From the NCBI GenBank assembly GCA_050261415.1, contig JBLNDG010000232.1, positions 1 to 25,234 of the forward strand: 25,234 nt of DNA, in the 5' to 3' direction. Source of the stretch: JBLNDG01 sp050261415. Lineage in GTDB: Bacteria > Bacillota > Clostridia > Lutisporales > Lutisporaceae. The notes beneath the pieces were generated by a model. It was not told where the DNA came from. It saw only the letters and a program-made list of their open reading frames with translations, and made no database searches. A program made the translations under genes and the position numbers. Positions within the stretch are counted from its first letter, which is position 1, and every line of letters begins with the position of its first letter. This document shows positions 13,589 to 21,852 of this stretch, piece by piece.

Positions 13589-16540
13589 ATGTATATTACG
13601 AAGGAGTATAGTCCACAGTTTTCAAGATTCCATGATCTGATAAAATTCCGTGTACGTGAGATATTGCTTGTATCAACACAATACGATGCATTTGTGCTGG
13701 AGGAAGACGGACGTCTGTCCGAACAAATATTCAGTGAGTTTTTGGATCTGAACCTCCAGTTTGTTCCCAGGATAAAAAGAGTCTCATCGGCAGAAGAAGC
13801 TTTTACAGCACTAAAAAAGAGAATGTATGACCTTGTAATAACCATGCCCCATATAAGTGACATGAATCCTATAGAGTTCGGCAGGCGCATTAAGGCTGCA
13901 TACCGTGGAAAACCTGTTGTAATGCTGACCTACGATACCATAAGCAGTGATATTATTGACAATATAACAAAATCGGAATGTATCGACAGGGTGTTTTACT
14001 GGTCCGGAGACAGCAAGATATTCCTTGCAATAATCAAATATGTGGAAGACCGCCACAATATGGAGGAAGACAGCAAGCTGGGAGTCCAGGGCATATTGGT
14101 CGTAGACGACTCCCCATGGTACTACTCTCAGTTCCTTCCTATGATTTATACGGAAATAATGAAGCAGACCCGGTATCTGATTTCTCATGCAGTTAACGAG
14201 CTTCACCGGAACCTGAGGATGAGGGCAAGGCCAAAGATCCTTCTGGCTGAGACCTATGAAGAGGCAATGGATATAATCAAAAAGTACCATAAGAACCTTC
14301 TTGGCATTATATCCGATGTTGGGTTTCCAAAGGATGGCAAGCTGAACAAAACTGCAGGCTTTGAGCTGGCTAGTATTGTAAGGCAGGAGATCTATGACCT
14401 TCCTGTCCTGCTGCAGTCAGGAGAGCCTTCCAATGCGGCAAAAGCTCACGAGATGAATGTCGGATTCCTCAGCAAGACCTCGCCCACCCTGCTGCTTGAA
14501 CTTAGGTCCTTCATACTGAATAATTTCGGCTTTGGAGATTTTGTATTCAAATATCCCGATGGGACTGTAATATCAAAAGTCTCGGATATATTGGATTTTG
14601 AAAGGGTAATCCGCGACCTTCCGGAGGAGAGCCTGGTTTACCATGTCAATAACAATCATTTCTCGCGGTGGTTCAGGGCAAGGACAGAGTTTGAGATAGC
14701 GGATGAACTCAGACCGATCAACAGATCTGACTTTAAAGAGGTTTCAGAACTGAGGGAAGCTATAATTGACTGTCTTGAAAGGTTCTACATGCGATATCAG
14801 AGAGGTGTCATACTGGACTTCGGTCTTTCAAAGATGGATCTTGAAAGCTCGTTTAACAGGCTCGGAAGCGGCTCCCTGGGTGGTAAGGGAAGAGGGATAG
14901 CATTTTTTAATACTTTGCTTTCCGCTTCTGATATTCAGAGCAAGTATACGGATGTAAAGATAAAAACTCCGCGCTCTTTTGTCATTTGCAGCGGAGCCTT
15001 TGAAGAGTTCATGGAAAACAATAAGCTTCAGGAAATGGCCGTTAACTCTACAAACGAGGATGAGATTGCGCAGGCATTTTTAGCTGCAAAGCTTCCGGAA
15101 AAAATAGAAGATAACCTGCGTACGCTTATAGAAATAGCGAATTATCCGCTGGCTGTTCGGTCCTCAAGTATCCTTGAGGATTCTCAGATACTGCCCTTTG
15201 CAGGTATATACAGAACCTATGTTTTACCTAATAATCACCCTGATCCCAGTGTGCGCCTCAAACAGCTTGTTGATGCCATAAAGCTTGTATATGCATCTGT
15301 ATTCAGCCAGTCTCCCAAACAGTACGCACAGAACGCCGACCTGCGTATTGAAGAGGAAAAGATGGCAATACTGATTCAACAGCTCATTGGAGTAAGGCAC
15401 GGGGATATATATTATCCTACTTTTTCGGGAGTAGCTCAATCGTACAATTTCTATCCGATATCATATATGAAGTCCGAGCAGGGGATTGTAAGCCTTGCAC
15501 TGGGATTTGGAAAAAAAGTAGTAGAGGGCGGGAGGGTGTACAGGTTCTCGCCGGTCTATCCCAAGATGCCCCCTCCATATGCATCGCCGTCTGAGTTTCT
15601 GACGGGTTCACAGAAGGATTTCTATGCACTCGATTTGAATTATTCATCGGAGCAGCTTACAACAGATGACGGGTGCACCTATAAGGAATTTGATTTGAAG
15701 CGTGCGGAAGCTGACGGTGTCTTGACGCATATTGCAAGCACCTACTCAGTGGAGGATGACGTAATAAACGATACTCTCATGTATAAAGGACCCAGGGTCC
15801 TAACTTTTGCACCCATATTGAAGTACAACCTTATTCCCCTGGCTGATATAGTGAACGATATTTTGCAGTTGAACAAATATGCATTCGGTTCAGATGTGGA
15901 GATTGAATTTGCAGTTAATATCCCATCGGACAGAAGCAGGAAGGCGGAATTTTACCTGCTCCAAGTGCGTCCTCTGGTGGTGGGAAAAGAAACAGAAGAG
16001 GTCAAGATCGACAAGGATATGGAGAAAGAATTGATCTGTGAAAGCCTGCATACCATAGGAAACGGCATTTACCAGGACATATACGACATTATTTACGTTG
16101 ACAGGAACAGTTTTGATATAACCGGAACAAGCAATATTGCATCGGAAATAGAAGTCCTGAACAAGCAGCTGTACAATGAGAACCGGAAATGTATCCTCAT
16201 AGGCTACGGGCGTATGGGAACATCAGACAAGGGCTTGGGAATTCCTTTGACCTGGTCGCAGATGTCCCAGGCAAAGGTAGTAGTCGAGGCCGACCTTGAC
16301 AATCTGACCGTTGAGCCGTCATTGGGAAGCCATTTTCATCACAACCTGACGTCTCTTAAAATGGGATATTTGCATGTCGCCAAAAAGTACGGCAATGAGG
16401 AACATGTGGACTGGGAATGGCTTGATAATGCAGCCGCCTACAAACAAACCGAGCATGTCAGGCTGATACGGTCTGATAAACCCTTTAGAGTTAAAATTGA
16501 CGGTAAAAACCGTACAGGAGTAATATTGAGGCCGGAATAA
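13589..16540 (+). CDS. Receiver-domain PEP/pyruvate-binding (PPDK N-terminal-like) protein
   Basis: A 983-aa multidomain protein. Residues about 24-152 look like a receiver fold but lack the phospho-acceptor (T85 stands where DLVITMP should have D). Residues 166-310 form a second receiver with the full set: D173/D174, D243 (IISDVGFP), S277, K296. Residues about 425-810 match the ATP-grasp domain of pyruvate phosphate dikinase and PEP synthase: LGSGSLGGKGRG (425-436) and LAVRSSSILEDSQ (521-533). The phosphohistidine swivelling domain and the PEP/pyruvate TIM barrel are not seen, so it cannot run the normal dikinase cycle alone. The C-terminus (about 820-983, with TWSQMSQAKVVVEADL and GSHFHHNLTS) is a conserved-looking domain I cannot name. 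Phosphorylation-controlled phosphotransfer is a guess. GGAGG upstream. Confidence 0.85.
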   Translation: MYITKEYSPQFSRFHDLIKFRVREILLVSTQYDAFVLEEDGRLSEQIFSEFLDLNLQFVPRIKRVSSAEEAFTALKKRMYDLVITMPHISDMNPIEFGRRIKAAYRGKPVVMLTYDTISSDIIDNITKSECIDRVFYWSGDSKIFLAIIKYVEDRHNMEEDSKLGVQGILVVDDSPWYYSQFLPMIYTEIMKQTRYLISHAVNELHRNLRMRARPKILLAETYEEAMDIIKKYHKNLLGIISDVGFPKDGKLNKTAGFELASIVRQEIYDLPVLLQSGEPSNAAKAHEMNVGFLSKTSPTLLLELRSFILNNFGFGDFVFKYPDGTVISKVSDILDFERVIRDLPEESLVYHVNNNHFSRWFRARTEFEIADELRPINRSDFKEVSELREAIIDCLERFYMRYQRGVILDFGLSKMDLESSFNRLGSGSLGGKGRGIAFFNTLLSASDIQSKYTDVKIKTPRSFVICSGAFEEFMENNKLQEMAVNSTNEDEIAQAFLAAKLPEKIEDNLRTLIEIANYPLAVRSSSILEDSQILPFAGIYRTYVLPNNHPDPSVRLKQLVDAIKLVYASVFSQSPKQYAQNADLRIEEEKMAILIQQLIGVRHGDIYYPTFSGVAQSYNFYPISYMKSEQGIVSLALGFGKKVVEGGRVYRFSPVYPKMPPPYASPSEFLTGSQKDFYALDLNYSSEQLTTDDGCTYKEFDLKRAEADGVLTHIASTYSVEDDVINDTLMYKGPRVLTFAPILKYNLIPLADIVNDILQLNKYAFGSDVEIEFAVNIPSDRSRKAEFYLLQVRPLVVGKETEEVKIDKDMEKELICESLHTIGNGIYQDIYDIIYVDRNSFDITGTSNIASEIEVLNKQLYNENRKCILIGYGRMGTSDKGLGIPLTWSQMSQAKVVVEADLDNLTVEPSLGSHFHHNLTSLKMGYLHVAKKYGNEEHVDWEWLDNAAAYKQTEHVRLIRSDKPFRVKIDGKNRTGVILRPE

Positions 16541-16589
16541 ACGGACCCTGAAACACGAATATCCATGAATTCTCAAAAAGTATGTGAGA

Positions 16590-16607
16590 TTGTTACATAT
16601 TTCACAA
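16590..16607. promoter_or_regulatory. Rex-like redox operator upstream of the hyd genes
   Basis: TTGTTACATATTTCACAA matches 16 of 18 positions of the classic Rex site TTGTGAAATATTTCACAA (counted by eye) and 7 of 9 dyad pairs are complementary. It ends 2 bp before the -35. Rex represses fermentation and hydrogen genes when NADH/NAD+ is low, which suits hydrogenase maturation. Whether this genome encodes Rex is not visible here. Confidence 0.6.
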
Positions 16608-16609
16608 TA

Positions 16610-16638
16610 TTGCATTTGAACCAATAAAATGATATGCT
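16610..16638 (+). promoter_or_regulatory. Promoter of the hydrogenase maturation operon
   Basis: TTGCAT (16610-16615), 17 bp, TATGCT (16633-16638). Transcription should start near 16645, giving a leader of about 180 nt before the first gene. Confidence 0.55.
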
Positions 16639-16644
16639 ATATAC

Positions 16645-16803
16645 GGTGAGTTGTTAAAAGTTTGTCAATAATTTTTTACAACAAACCAAAAAATAAAAAG
16701 TTATCGTACTGAGTGGCGAAGGTCCGTCCCGAGCAGGAAGGCGAGAGAATAGACGAAGTTTTATGCGTACTATCCTTGTGCCTTTTTGGTACAAGGATTT
16801 TTT
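16645..16803 (+). ncRNA. Structured leader RNA with attenuator (candidate riboswitch)
   Basis: A G/C-richer, purine-rich island (16700-16760, with GGCGAAGG, GAGCAGGAAGG, GACGAAG) stands in AT-rich DNA between promoter and first gene. It is followed by a strong terminator hairpin (16772-16798). Bases 16740-16752 (GGCGAGAGAATAG) can pair instead with the 5' arm of that terminator and two bases before it (16770-16782, CTATCCTTGTGCC), with 11 of 13 positions pairing including two G-U. So terminator and antiterminator are mutually exclusive. A 5' A/T stem (TTGTT...AACAA, 16652-16685) precedes it. The sequence does not match any riboswitch class I can recall; the ligand or binding protein is unknown. 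Confidence 0.55.
16772..16803 (+). terminator. Attenuator terminator before the hyd genes
   Basis: ATCCTTGTGCC (16772-16782), loop TTTTT, GGTACAAGGAT (16788-16798), one G-U pair in an 11-bp stem, then T6 ending at 16803. It ends 21 bp before the TM1266-like start codon, inside the operon leader, so it controls entry into the genes and does not close the previous operon. Confidence 0.8.
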
Positions 16804-16824
16804 GCGTTGAAAGGAAGGGTTGGT

Positions 16825-17088
16825 ATGGAAACAAGAATTGCCCTGATTGGTATCATTGTAGAAAACAAGGATTCAGTAGAAAGATTGAATGCTATTCTCC
16901 ACGAGTATTCACAGTATATCATCGGAAGAATGGGAATACCTAATGCAAAACAAGGTGTTGCAGTGATAAGCATTGTTTTGGACGCACCCAACGATATTAT
17001 AAGTGCCATCTCAGGGAAACTGGGTATGCTGCCGCATGTGAGCGCCAAAGCTATCTATTCAAAAATGCCTGAAGCTTCAGAAAGGTGA
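16825..17088 (+). CDS. TM1266-family iron-only hydrogenase system regulator
   Basis: An 87-aa ferredoxin-like-fold (ACT/NikR-C-like) protein, METRIALIGIIVENKDSVERLNAILHEYSQYIIGRMGIP (written in parts: METRIALIGIIV, then ENKDSVERLNAILHEYSQYI, then IGRMGIP), with a conserved IISAISGKLGMLPHVSAKAIYSK end. This family sits at the head of [FeFe]-hydrogenase maturation operons and is thought to be regulatory; no DNA-binding helix-turn-helix is visible. The ATG at 16825 is chosen for AAGGAAGGG upstream; an in-frame TTG further up lies inside the terminator stem. Its stop overlaps the hydE start (TGATG). Confidence 0.9.
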   Translation: METRIALIGIIVENKDSVERLNAILHEYSQYIIGRMGIPNAKQGVAVISIVLDAPNDIISAISGKLGMLPHVSAKAIYSKMPEASER

Positions 17089-18167
17089 TGAATGTGGAAT
17101 ATTTAATTGATAAATTGGAAGCTGCAGGTTCACTTACAAAAGAAGAGTTTGTACTGCTTCTGAGTCATACCTCTCCGGCTCTTTCCGAATATCTGTTTCA
17201 GAAATCCAGAAAGATGGCAGACAAATACTTTGGGAACCGCATATACACGAGAGGCTTGATCGAGTTTACGAATTACTGCAAAAATAATTGCTTTTACTGC
17301 GGTATCCGGGCAGATAACCGGAATGTGGAGCGCTACCGCCTCAGCAAGGAGGAGATACTGAACTGCTGCAGGGAGGGATATGCTCTCGGCTTTCGCACTT
17401 TTGTCCTGCAGGGCGGGGAGGACAGCTTTTATACAGACAGCGAAATGGTCAGTATAATTGCGGAAATCAAGGAATATTATCCGGATTGTGCTTTGACGTT
17501 ATCTGTAGGAGAAAAAAGTGAGGCTTCCTATAAAGCATTTTTTGACGCGGGAGCTGACAGATATCTTCTCCGCCATGAAACTGCCAATGCCGGTCATTAT
17601 GCAAAGCTTCACCCTAAGGTACAGACCCTGCAAAGCCGCAAACAATGCCTGTGGGCGCTTAAAAGTATTGGGTATCAAGTGGGTACGGGCTTTATGGTAG
17701 GCTCACCTTTTCAAACCGTTGAGAATCTTGCGGAGGATCTGCTGTTTATAAAAGAATTATTTCCGGAGATGATTGGTATCGGTCCTTACATACCGCACCA
17801 TGACACACCCTTTGCAGATAAAGCGCAGGGGTCTTTTGAGCTTACCCTGTTTCTTATCGGAATACTGCGCCTTATGATACCCAATGCACTTATTCCAGCC
17901 ACGACAGCCCTGGGGACAATCAATCCACAAGGCCGTGAAAAGGGTATACTTGCAGGCGCCAATGTGGTTATGCCGAATCTTTCGCCTGTAAGCGTGCGGA
18001 AAAAATATGAGCTGTACGACAACAAAATCTGTACCGGTGAAGAAGCCGCCGAATGCAGGTTCTGCCTGCAAAACCGCATGAAGAGTATAGGATATGAAAT
18101 TGTTATTGACAGGGGAGATTTTAGGCCTATAGGCCAACAATTAGAAGGGGGTAAAATAAATGTATGA
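17088..18167 (+). CDS. hydE: [FeFe] hydrogenase H-cluster radical SAM maturase HydE
   Basis: Radical SAM enzyme needed to build the diiron part of the H-cluster; it acts on the iron-cysteine product made by HydG. The 359-aa protein has the SAM-cluster motif CxxxCxxC in NYCKNNCFYCG (C64, C68, C71). A C-x7-C-x2-C near the C-terminus (CTGEEAAECRFC) matches the optional second cluster site known in HydE. GGED and the TGFMVGSPFQT segment are typical. The start is ATG 17088, overlapping the previous stop by one base; the ribosome site (AAAGG) is very close, and an in-frame GTG at 17094 has better spacing. Its end overlaps hydG by 8 bp, indicating one transcript. Confidence 0.95.
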   Translation: MNVEYLIDKLEAAGSLTKEEFVLLLSHTSPALSEYLFQKSRKMADKYFGNRIYTRGLIEFTNYCKNNCFYCGIRADNRNVERYRLSKEEILNCCREGYALGFRTFVLQGGEDSFYTDSEMVSIIAEIKEYYPDCALTLSVGEKSEASYKAFFDAGADRYLLRHETANAGHYAKLHPKVQTLQSRKQCLWALKSIGYQVGTGFMVGSPFQTVENLAEDLLFIKELFPEMIGIGPYIPHHDTPFADKAQGSFELTLFLIGILRLMIPNALIPATTALGTINPQGREKGILAGANVVMPNLSPVSVRKKYELYDNKICTGEEAAECRFCLQNRMKSIGYEIVIDRGDFRPIGQQLEGGKINV

Positions 18168-19578
18168 TGTAAAATCCAAAAGAGCGGAGGATTTTATAAA
18201 CGACGAGGAAATTCTCGATACCATTGAGTATGCAAGAAAAAATAAAAGCAACCGCGAACTGATCGAAAGCATTATAGAAAAAGCGAAAAAATTAAAGGGG
18301 GTTACTCATCGCGAGGCTGCCGTTCTTTTGGAATGTGACCTTGAAGACGAAAATGAAAAGCTGAGCCAGCTTGCCAGAGAAATAAAGCAGAAGTTTTACG
18401 GGAACAGGATTGTTATGTTTGCACCGCTTTATCTTTCCAATTACTGCGTAAACGGCTGTGTTTACTGCCCGTACCATCATCAGAACAAGCATATTCACCG
18501 CAAAAAGCTTACGCAGGAGGAAATCCGGAACGAGGTTATTGCACTTCAGGACATGGGTCACAAGCGTTTGGCCCTTGAAACAGGGGAGGATCCCGTAAAC
18601 AATCCGATCGAATATGTGCTGGAGAGCATAAAAACAATATACTCCATCAAGCACAAGAACGGCGAAATCCGGCGTGTAAATGTAAACATTGCAGCAACAA
18701 CCGTTGAAAATTACCGCAAGCTGAAGGAAGCCGGAATAGGCACATATATTTTATTTCAGGAAACCTATAATAAAAAGAATTACGAAGAGCTCCACCCCAA
18801 GGGACCGAAGCATAATTACGCTTATCATACGGAGGCAATGGACCGTGCTATGGAGGGCGGCATTGATGATGTAGGCATAGGTGTACTATTCGGATTGAAT
18901 ATGTACCGTTATGACTTTGTCGGCCTTCTTATGCATGCCGAGCATTTGGAGGCCGCAATGGGAGTCGGACCGCACACCATCAGTGTTCCGCGTATTCGTC
19001 CTGCCGACGATATTGATCCTGCAAACTTCTCAAACGCTGTTTCTGATTCCATATTTGAGAAAATAGTTACTGTGATCCGTATTGCTGTGCCGTATACAGG
19101 AATGATCATGTCAACACGTGAATCCCAGAAGACGCGTGAGCGTGTTTTACAGCTTGGAGTTTCTCAAATAAGCGGCGGCTCAAAAACCAGTGTGGGCGGA
19201 TATGTTGAGCCCGAACCGGAAGAAGAAAACTCCGCACAGTTTGAGGTAGAAGACAAACGTACCCTTGATCAAGTGGTGAACTGGCTCCTGGAGCTTGGGT
19301 TCATACCCAGCTTTTGTACTGCATGCTACCGTGCGGGCAGAACCGGTGACCGCTTTATGTCGCTTGTCAAATCGGGACAGATTGCGAACTGCTGCCAGCC
19401 AAATGCATTAATCACACTAAAAGAGTACCTGGAGGACTATGCTTCACCGGATACAAAGGAAAAGGGCGAAAAGCTGATCAAGAGGGAGCTTGAACATATT
19501 CCGAATGAAAAGGTAAAAAGTACCGCAATTAAATATCTCAGCGAGGTCGCCAACGGGAAACGGGATTTTAGATTCTAG
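18160..19578 (+). CDS. hydG: [FeFe] hydrogenase H-cluster radical SAM maturase HydG
   Basis: Radical SAM tyrosine lyase (ThiH-like) that cleaves tyrosine to p-cresol, CO and cyanide and makes an Fe(CO)2(CN)-cysteine unit for the H-cluster. The 472-aa length is standard. The N-terminal cluster motif is NYCVNGCVYCPY (C96, C100, C103). The C-terminal auxiliary cluster motif C-x2-C-x22-C, which separates HydG from ThiH, is present in FCTACYRAGRTGDRF...ANCC. The ribosome binding site GAAGGGGG lies within the end of hydE. hydF follows after 24 bp. Confidence 0.97.
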   Translation: MYDVKSKRAEDFINDEEILDTIEYARKNKSNRELIESIIEKAKKLKGVTHREAAVLLECDLEDENEKLSQLAREIKQKFYGNRIVMFAPLYLSNYCVNGCVYCPYHHQNKHIHRKKLTQEEIRNEVIALQDMGHKRLALETGEDPVNNPIEYVLESIKTIYSIKHKNGEIRRVNVNIAATTVENYRKLKEAGIGTYILFQETYNKKNYEELHPKGPKHNYAYHTEAMDRAMEGGIDDVGIGVLFGLNMYRYDFVGLLMHAEHLEAAMGVGPHTISVPRIRPADDIDPANFSNAVSDSIFEKIVTVIRIAVPYTGMIMSTRESQKTRERVLQLGVSQISGGSKTSVGGYVEPEPEEENSAQFEVEDKRTLDQVVNWLLELGFIPSFCTACYRAGRTGDRFMSLVKSGQIANCCQPNALITLKEYLEDYASPDTKEKGEKLIKRELEHIPNEKVKSTAIKYLSEVANGKRDFRF

Positions 19579-19602
19579 TGTATAGGAAAAGGAGAGTTCA
19601 CT

Positions 19603-20805
19603 ATGAGCTTACAGGATACTCCCCGCTCGAACCGGCTCCACATAGGAATTTTCGGGAAGCGGAACAGCGGGAAATCACTATTGATAAATGCACTGACAAA
19701 TCAAGATATCGCTATTGTATCGGATGTTGCCGGTACTACTACTGACCCTGTTTATAAATCAATGGAGATACATGGCATTGGACCCTGCGTGTTTATTGAT
19801 ACGGCAGGCTTTGACGATATCGGTGAGATTGGCATGCTGCGTGTTTCCCAGACTAAAAAGGCAATGGAGAAGACCGATATTGCCGTAATGGTCTTCAGTG
19901 ACGGGATAACAAAAGAAGAAACAGAATGGGTGGAAGAATTAAAAAGAAAACATATTCCGGTTATTTCGGTAATCAATAAGATTGATGTTATTCACAATGC
20001 CGAGGCTTTACGCAAGTCAGTGGAAGAAAAATTGGAAATACCGGCTATATTGGTCAGCGCCCTCACAAAAGAAGGCGTCGATAAAATCCGCAAGGAAATC
20101 ATCCGTGCTCTTCCTGCGGATTATGAAAACGAAAGCATCGTGGCAGACTTGGCAAAACCAGATGATGTTGTTCTTCTTGTTATGCCCCAGGATATTCAGG
20201 CACCTAAGGGAAGGCTTATCCTACCTCAGGTACAGGTAATCAGGGAACTGCTTGACAAAAAATGTGTCGTAATAAGCGTGGCGACAGATAAGCTTGAGGC
20301 AGCACTGGATAGCCTGAAGCACCCGCCGAAGCTGATTGTAACGGATTCGCAAGTATTCAAAACAGTATATGAAAAAAAGCCGGCAGAAAGCAAGCTCACA
20401 TCATTTTCCGTTTTAATGGCGGGTTATAAAGGTGACCTGGACTATTTCGTCCAGAGTGCCAATACCATTGAGAAGTTGACAGACAAGTCCAGGGTGCTCA
20501 TTGCCGAAGCCTGCACCCACGCACCCTTGACAGAAGATATCGGCAGGGAGAAAATTCCCCGCATGCTGCGCAGCAGAGCCGGTGAAGGCCTTAAGGTGGA
20601 TATAGTCAGCGGAGTGGATTTCCCGGAGGATGTTTCCGGCTATGACCTGATAATACATTGCGGCGGCTGTATGTTCAACAGGAAATATGTATTGACACGG
20701 GTCGAAAAAGCCCGGGCAGCTCATGTTCCGATGACAAACTACGGCGTTGTAATTGCCTGTTTATCCGGGATTTTGGGGAAGATAGATTTGCCTTGCACCA
20801 TGTAA
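19603..20805 (+). CDS. hydF: [FeFe] hydrogenase maturation GTPase HydF
   Basis: Scaffold GTPase that carries the diiron subcluster and delivers it to the hydrogenase. The 400-aa protein has an N-terminal TrmE/Era-like G domain: G1 GKRNSGKS (18-25), TTTDP (45-49), G3 DTAGFDD (66-72), G4 NKID (125-128), G5 SAL (152-154). A dimerisation part follows, then the C-terminal cluster motif CTH (C304, H306) and HCGGC (H352, C353, C356), matching the family's CxH...HCxxC. GGAGAG precedes the ATG. It is the last gene of the operon; no hydrogenase structural gene lies in this window. Confidence 0.97.
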   Translation: MSLQDTPRSNRLHIGIFGKRNSGKSLLINALTNQDIAIVSDVAGTTTDPVYKSMEIHGIGPCVFIDTAGFDDIGEIGMLRVSQTKKAMEKTDIAVMVFSDGITKEETEWVEELKRKHIPVISVINKIDVIHNAEALRKSVEEKLEIPAILVSALTKEGVDKIRKEIIRALPADYENESIVADLAKPDDVVLLVMPQDIQAPKGRLILPQVQVIRELLDKKCVVISVATDKLEAALDSLKHPPKLIVTDSQVFKTVYEKKPAESKLTSFSVLMAGYKGDLDYFVQSANTIEKLTDKSRVLIAEACTHAPLTEDIGREKIPRMLRSRAGEGLKVDIVSGVDFPEDVSGYDLIIHCGGCMFNRKYVLTRVEKARAAHVPMTNYGVVIACLSGILGKIDLPCTM

Positions 20806-20826
20806 ATCGTCGTTGCAGGATGTAGT

Positions 20827-20859
20827 AACAAGCATTCCAAATAGGTATGCTTGTTTTTT
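20827..20859 (+). terminator. Terminator of the hyd operon
   Basis: AACAAGCAT (20827-20835), an 11-nt loop, ATGCTTGTT (20847-20855), and a T-run to 20859. It lies 22 bp after the hydF stop. Confidence 0.82.
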
Positions 20860-21184
20860 GTTCAATATAATATAAGTAAAATTTAAAGATTTTTACCCAT
20901 ATTATATTGAAATAGGAGACAATTACCTATATAGAAAAGGGCTTCAGGTAACAAGGAAAACTGCTTCCGGATGCCTGTATGAGGTGGAAAAAAGCTAGAT
21001 AAGTTGACAAGTTGACAGACTGGCACTTAACCTACCTTGAGCTGCTTCTATAATCCCTTCTAAACTAAGCATTGGTTTCATCGCATCGCATCCTCTCTTA
21101 CTTTAATATTATTTACCACAGCTTTTATAGTGACTCAACATATAGCCATTTTACCACAATTTATTACAATATTCCAAAAAATAC
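20860..21184. other. Gene-poor stretch with one tiny open frame
   Basis: No full-length gene. On the - strand, 21081 to 20995 encodes 28 residues (MKPMLSLEGIIEAAQGRL, then SASLSTCQLI) with GAGAGG about ten bases upstream. The first 18 residues faintly resemble the start of MurF-type ligases, but this is too short to assign. An 8-bp tandem repeat (AAGTTGAC twice, 21001-21016) lies in its end. The rest is AT-rich without visible structure. Confidence 0.35.
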
Positions 21185-21221
21185 AACGGGGGTAATTGTA
21201 TAATCTACCATTACTCCCGTT
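21176..21221 (-). terminator. Terminator downstream of the orphan C-terminal copy
   Basis: AACGGGGGTAAT (21185-21196) and ATTACTCCCGTT (21210-21221) form a 12-bp stem with one G-U pair. On the - strand GTATTTTTT follows. It belongs to leftward transcription of the partial lipoprotein copy, so that copy may descend from, or be, a transcribed gene end. Confidence 0.75.
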
Positions 21222-21321
21222 AAGCATTTAAATTAGTTTTAAGCAATTTTTACATCAATAGATGTATATTTGCCCACCTTCTTCAATAAGAAATTTTTAT
21301 TGGCCATTATGATAATTGTGC

Positions 21322-21667
21322 CTAGTTAGATTTACTTTTAATTTTAATATCCCGCCATACATCTCCATAAATATATATCTCCTCTTCTGCAGTACAACGC
21401 AGCTGCTCATGACCGGCTCCCCTTATTACTATAGTAAATGGATACTCTCCGTCCGGAGTACGTGGATCCATAGCGAAGTATCTGCCTTTCCATACTTCAT
21501 TTGTTCCTGGCGGAGTATAACTCACTTCCGAAAGCCTCCACGTTATATTATATACTCCTGGGCCAGGAGTTTTATCAGGAACCATCTCTACAGTAGAGCC
21601 ATTAGGCAAATAAGCAGTGACCCTTTGAGCTCCTGAAAATTTACCTCCTTTAGGAGAAGCTGTACCT
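21322..21667 (-). pseudogene. Orphan C-terminal copy of the lipoprotein gene
   Basis: Encodes the last ~115 residues of the lipoprotein gene at 23305-25112, from GTASPKGGKFSGAQRVTAYL to the same stop. The copies align over 346 bp without gaps, with about 20 differences by eye. Only three residues change (S/T, S/P, K/N); most differences are silent. The match ends exactly at the stop codon on one side and at GCTGTACCT on the other. There is no good start: the frame reaches a stop 10 codons further up, and the nearest in-frame TTG lacks a ribosome site. It is best seen as a truncated paralogue, or a cassette able to recombine with the full gene. Confidence 0.75.
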
Positions 21668-21852
21668 GACAAACATATGTAGCAACAACTCTCCTAAGCT
21701 TGACCATTTAATATTATCCCTATGTCGGGGTAGTAGGAACATTTGTGTCACAAAGTTCAAAGTAAAAAGAAATGTAAATATTTCTGTGGGTGAATGAAAA
21801 AGTTTATTCCTTTCTGGCAAGAGTCAAATAAATCAGATTGGAGTTTTCCCAT

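Noticed and set aside
13255..13890. 211-aa open frame on - spanning nadE and the PEP/pyruvate-binding gene
   Set aside because: It is a shadow frame across two clear + strand genes and has no recognisable motif.
16580..16606. TGTGA...TCACA as a CRP-type site
   Set aside because: The half-sites are 14 bp apart, not 6; the 18-bp Rex-like reading fits better and CRP sites are not expected in Clostridia.
16700..16803. Known riboswitch classes (TPP, FMN, SAM, c-di-GMP, cobalamin, THF, Moco) for the hyd leader
   Set aside because: None of the conserved core strings I know for these classes is present; I kept it as an unassigned leader.
20995..21081. 28-codon frame as a murF remnant
   Set aside because: The similarity to a MurF start is faint and too short; I only mention it under the intergenic stretch.
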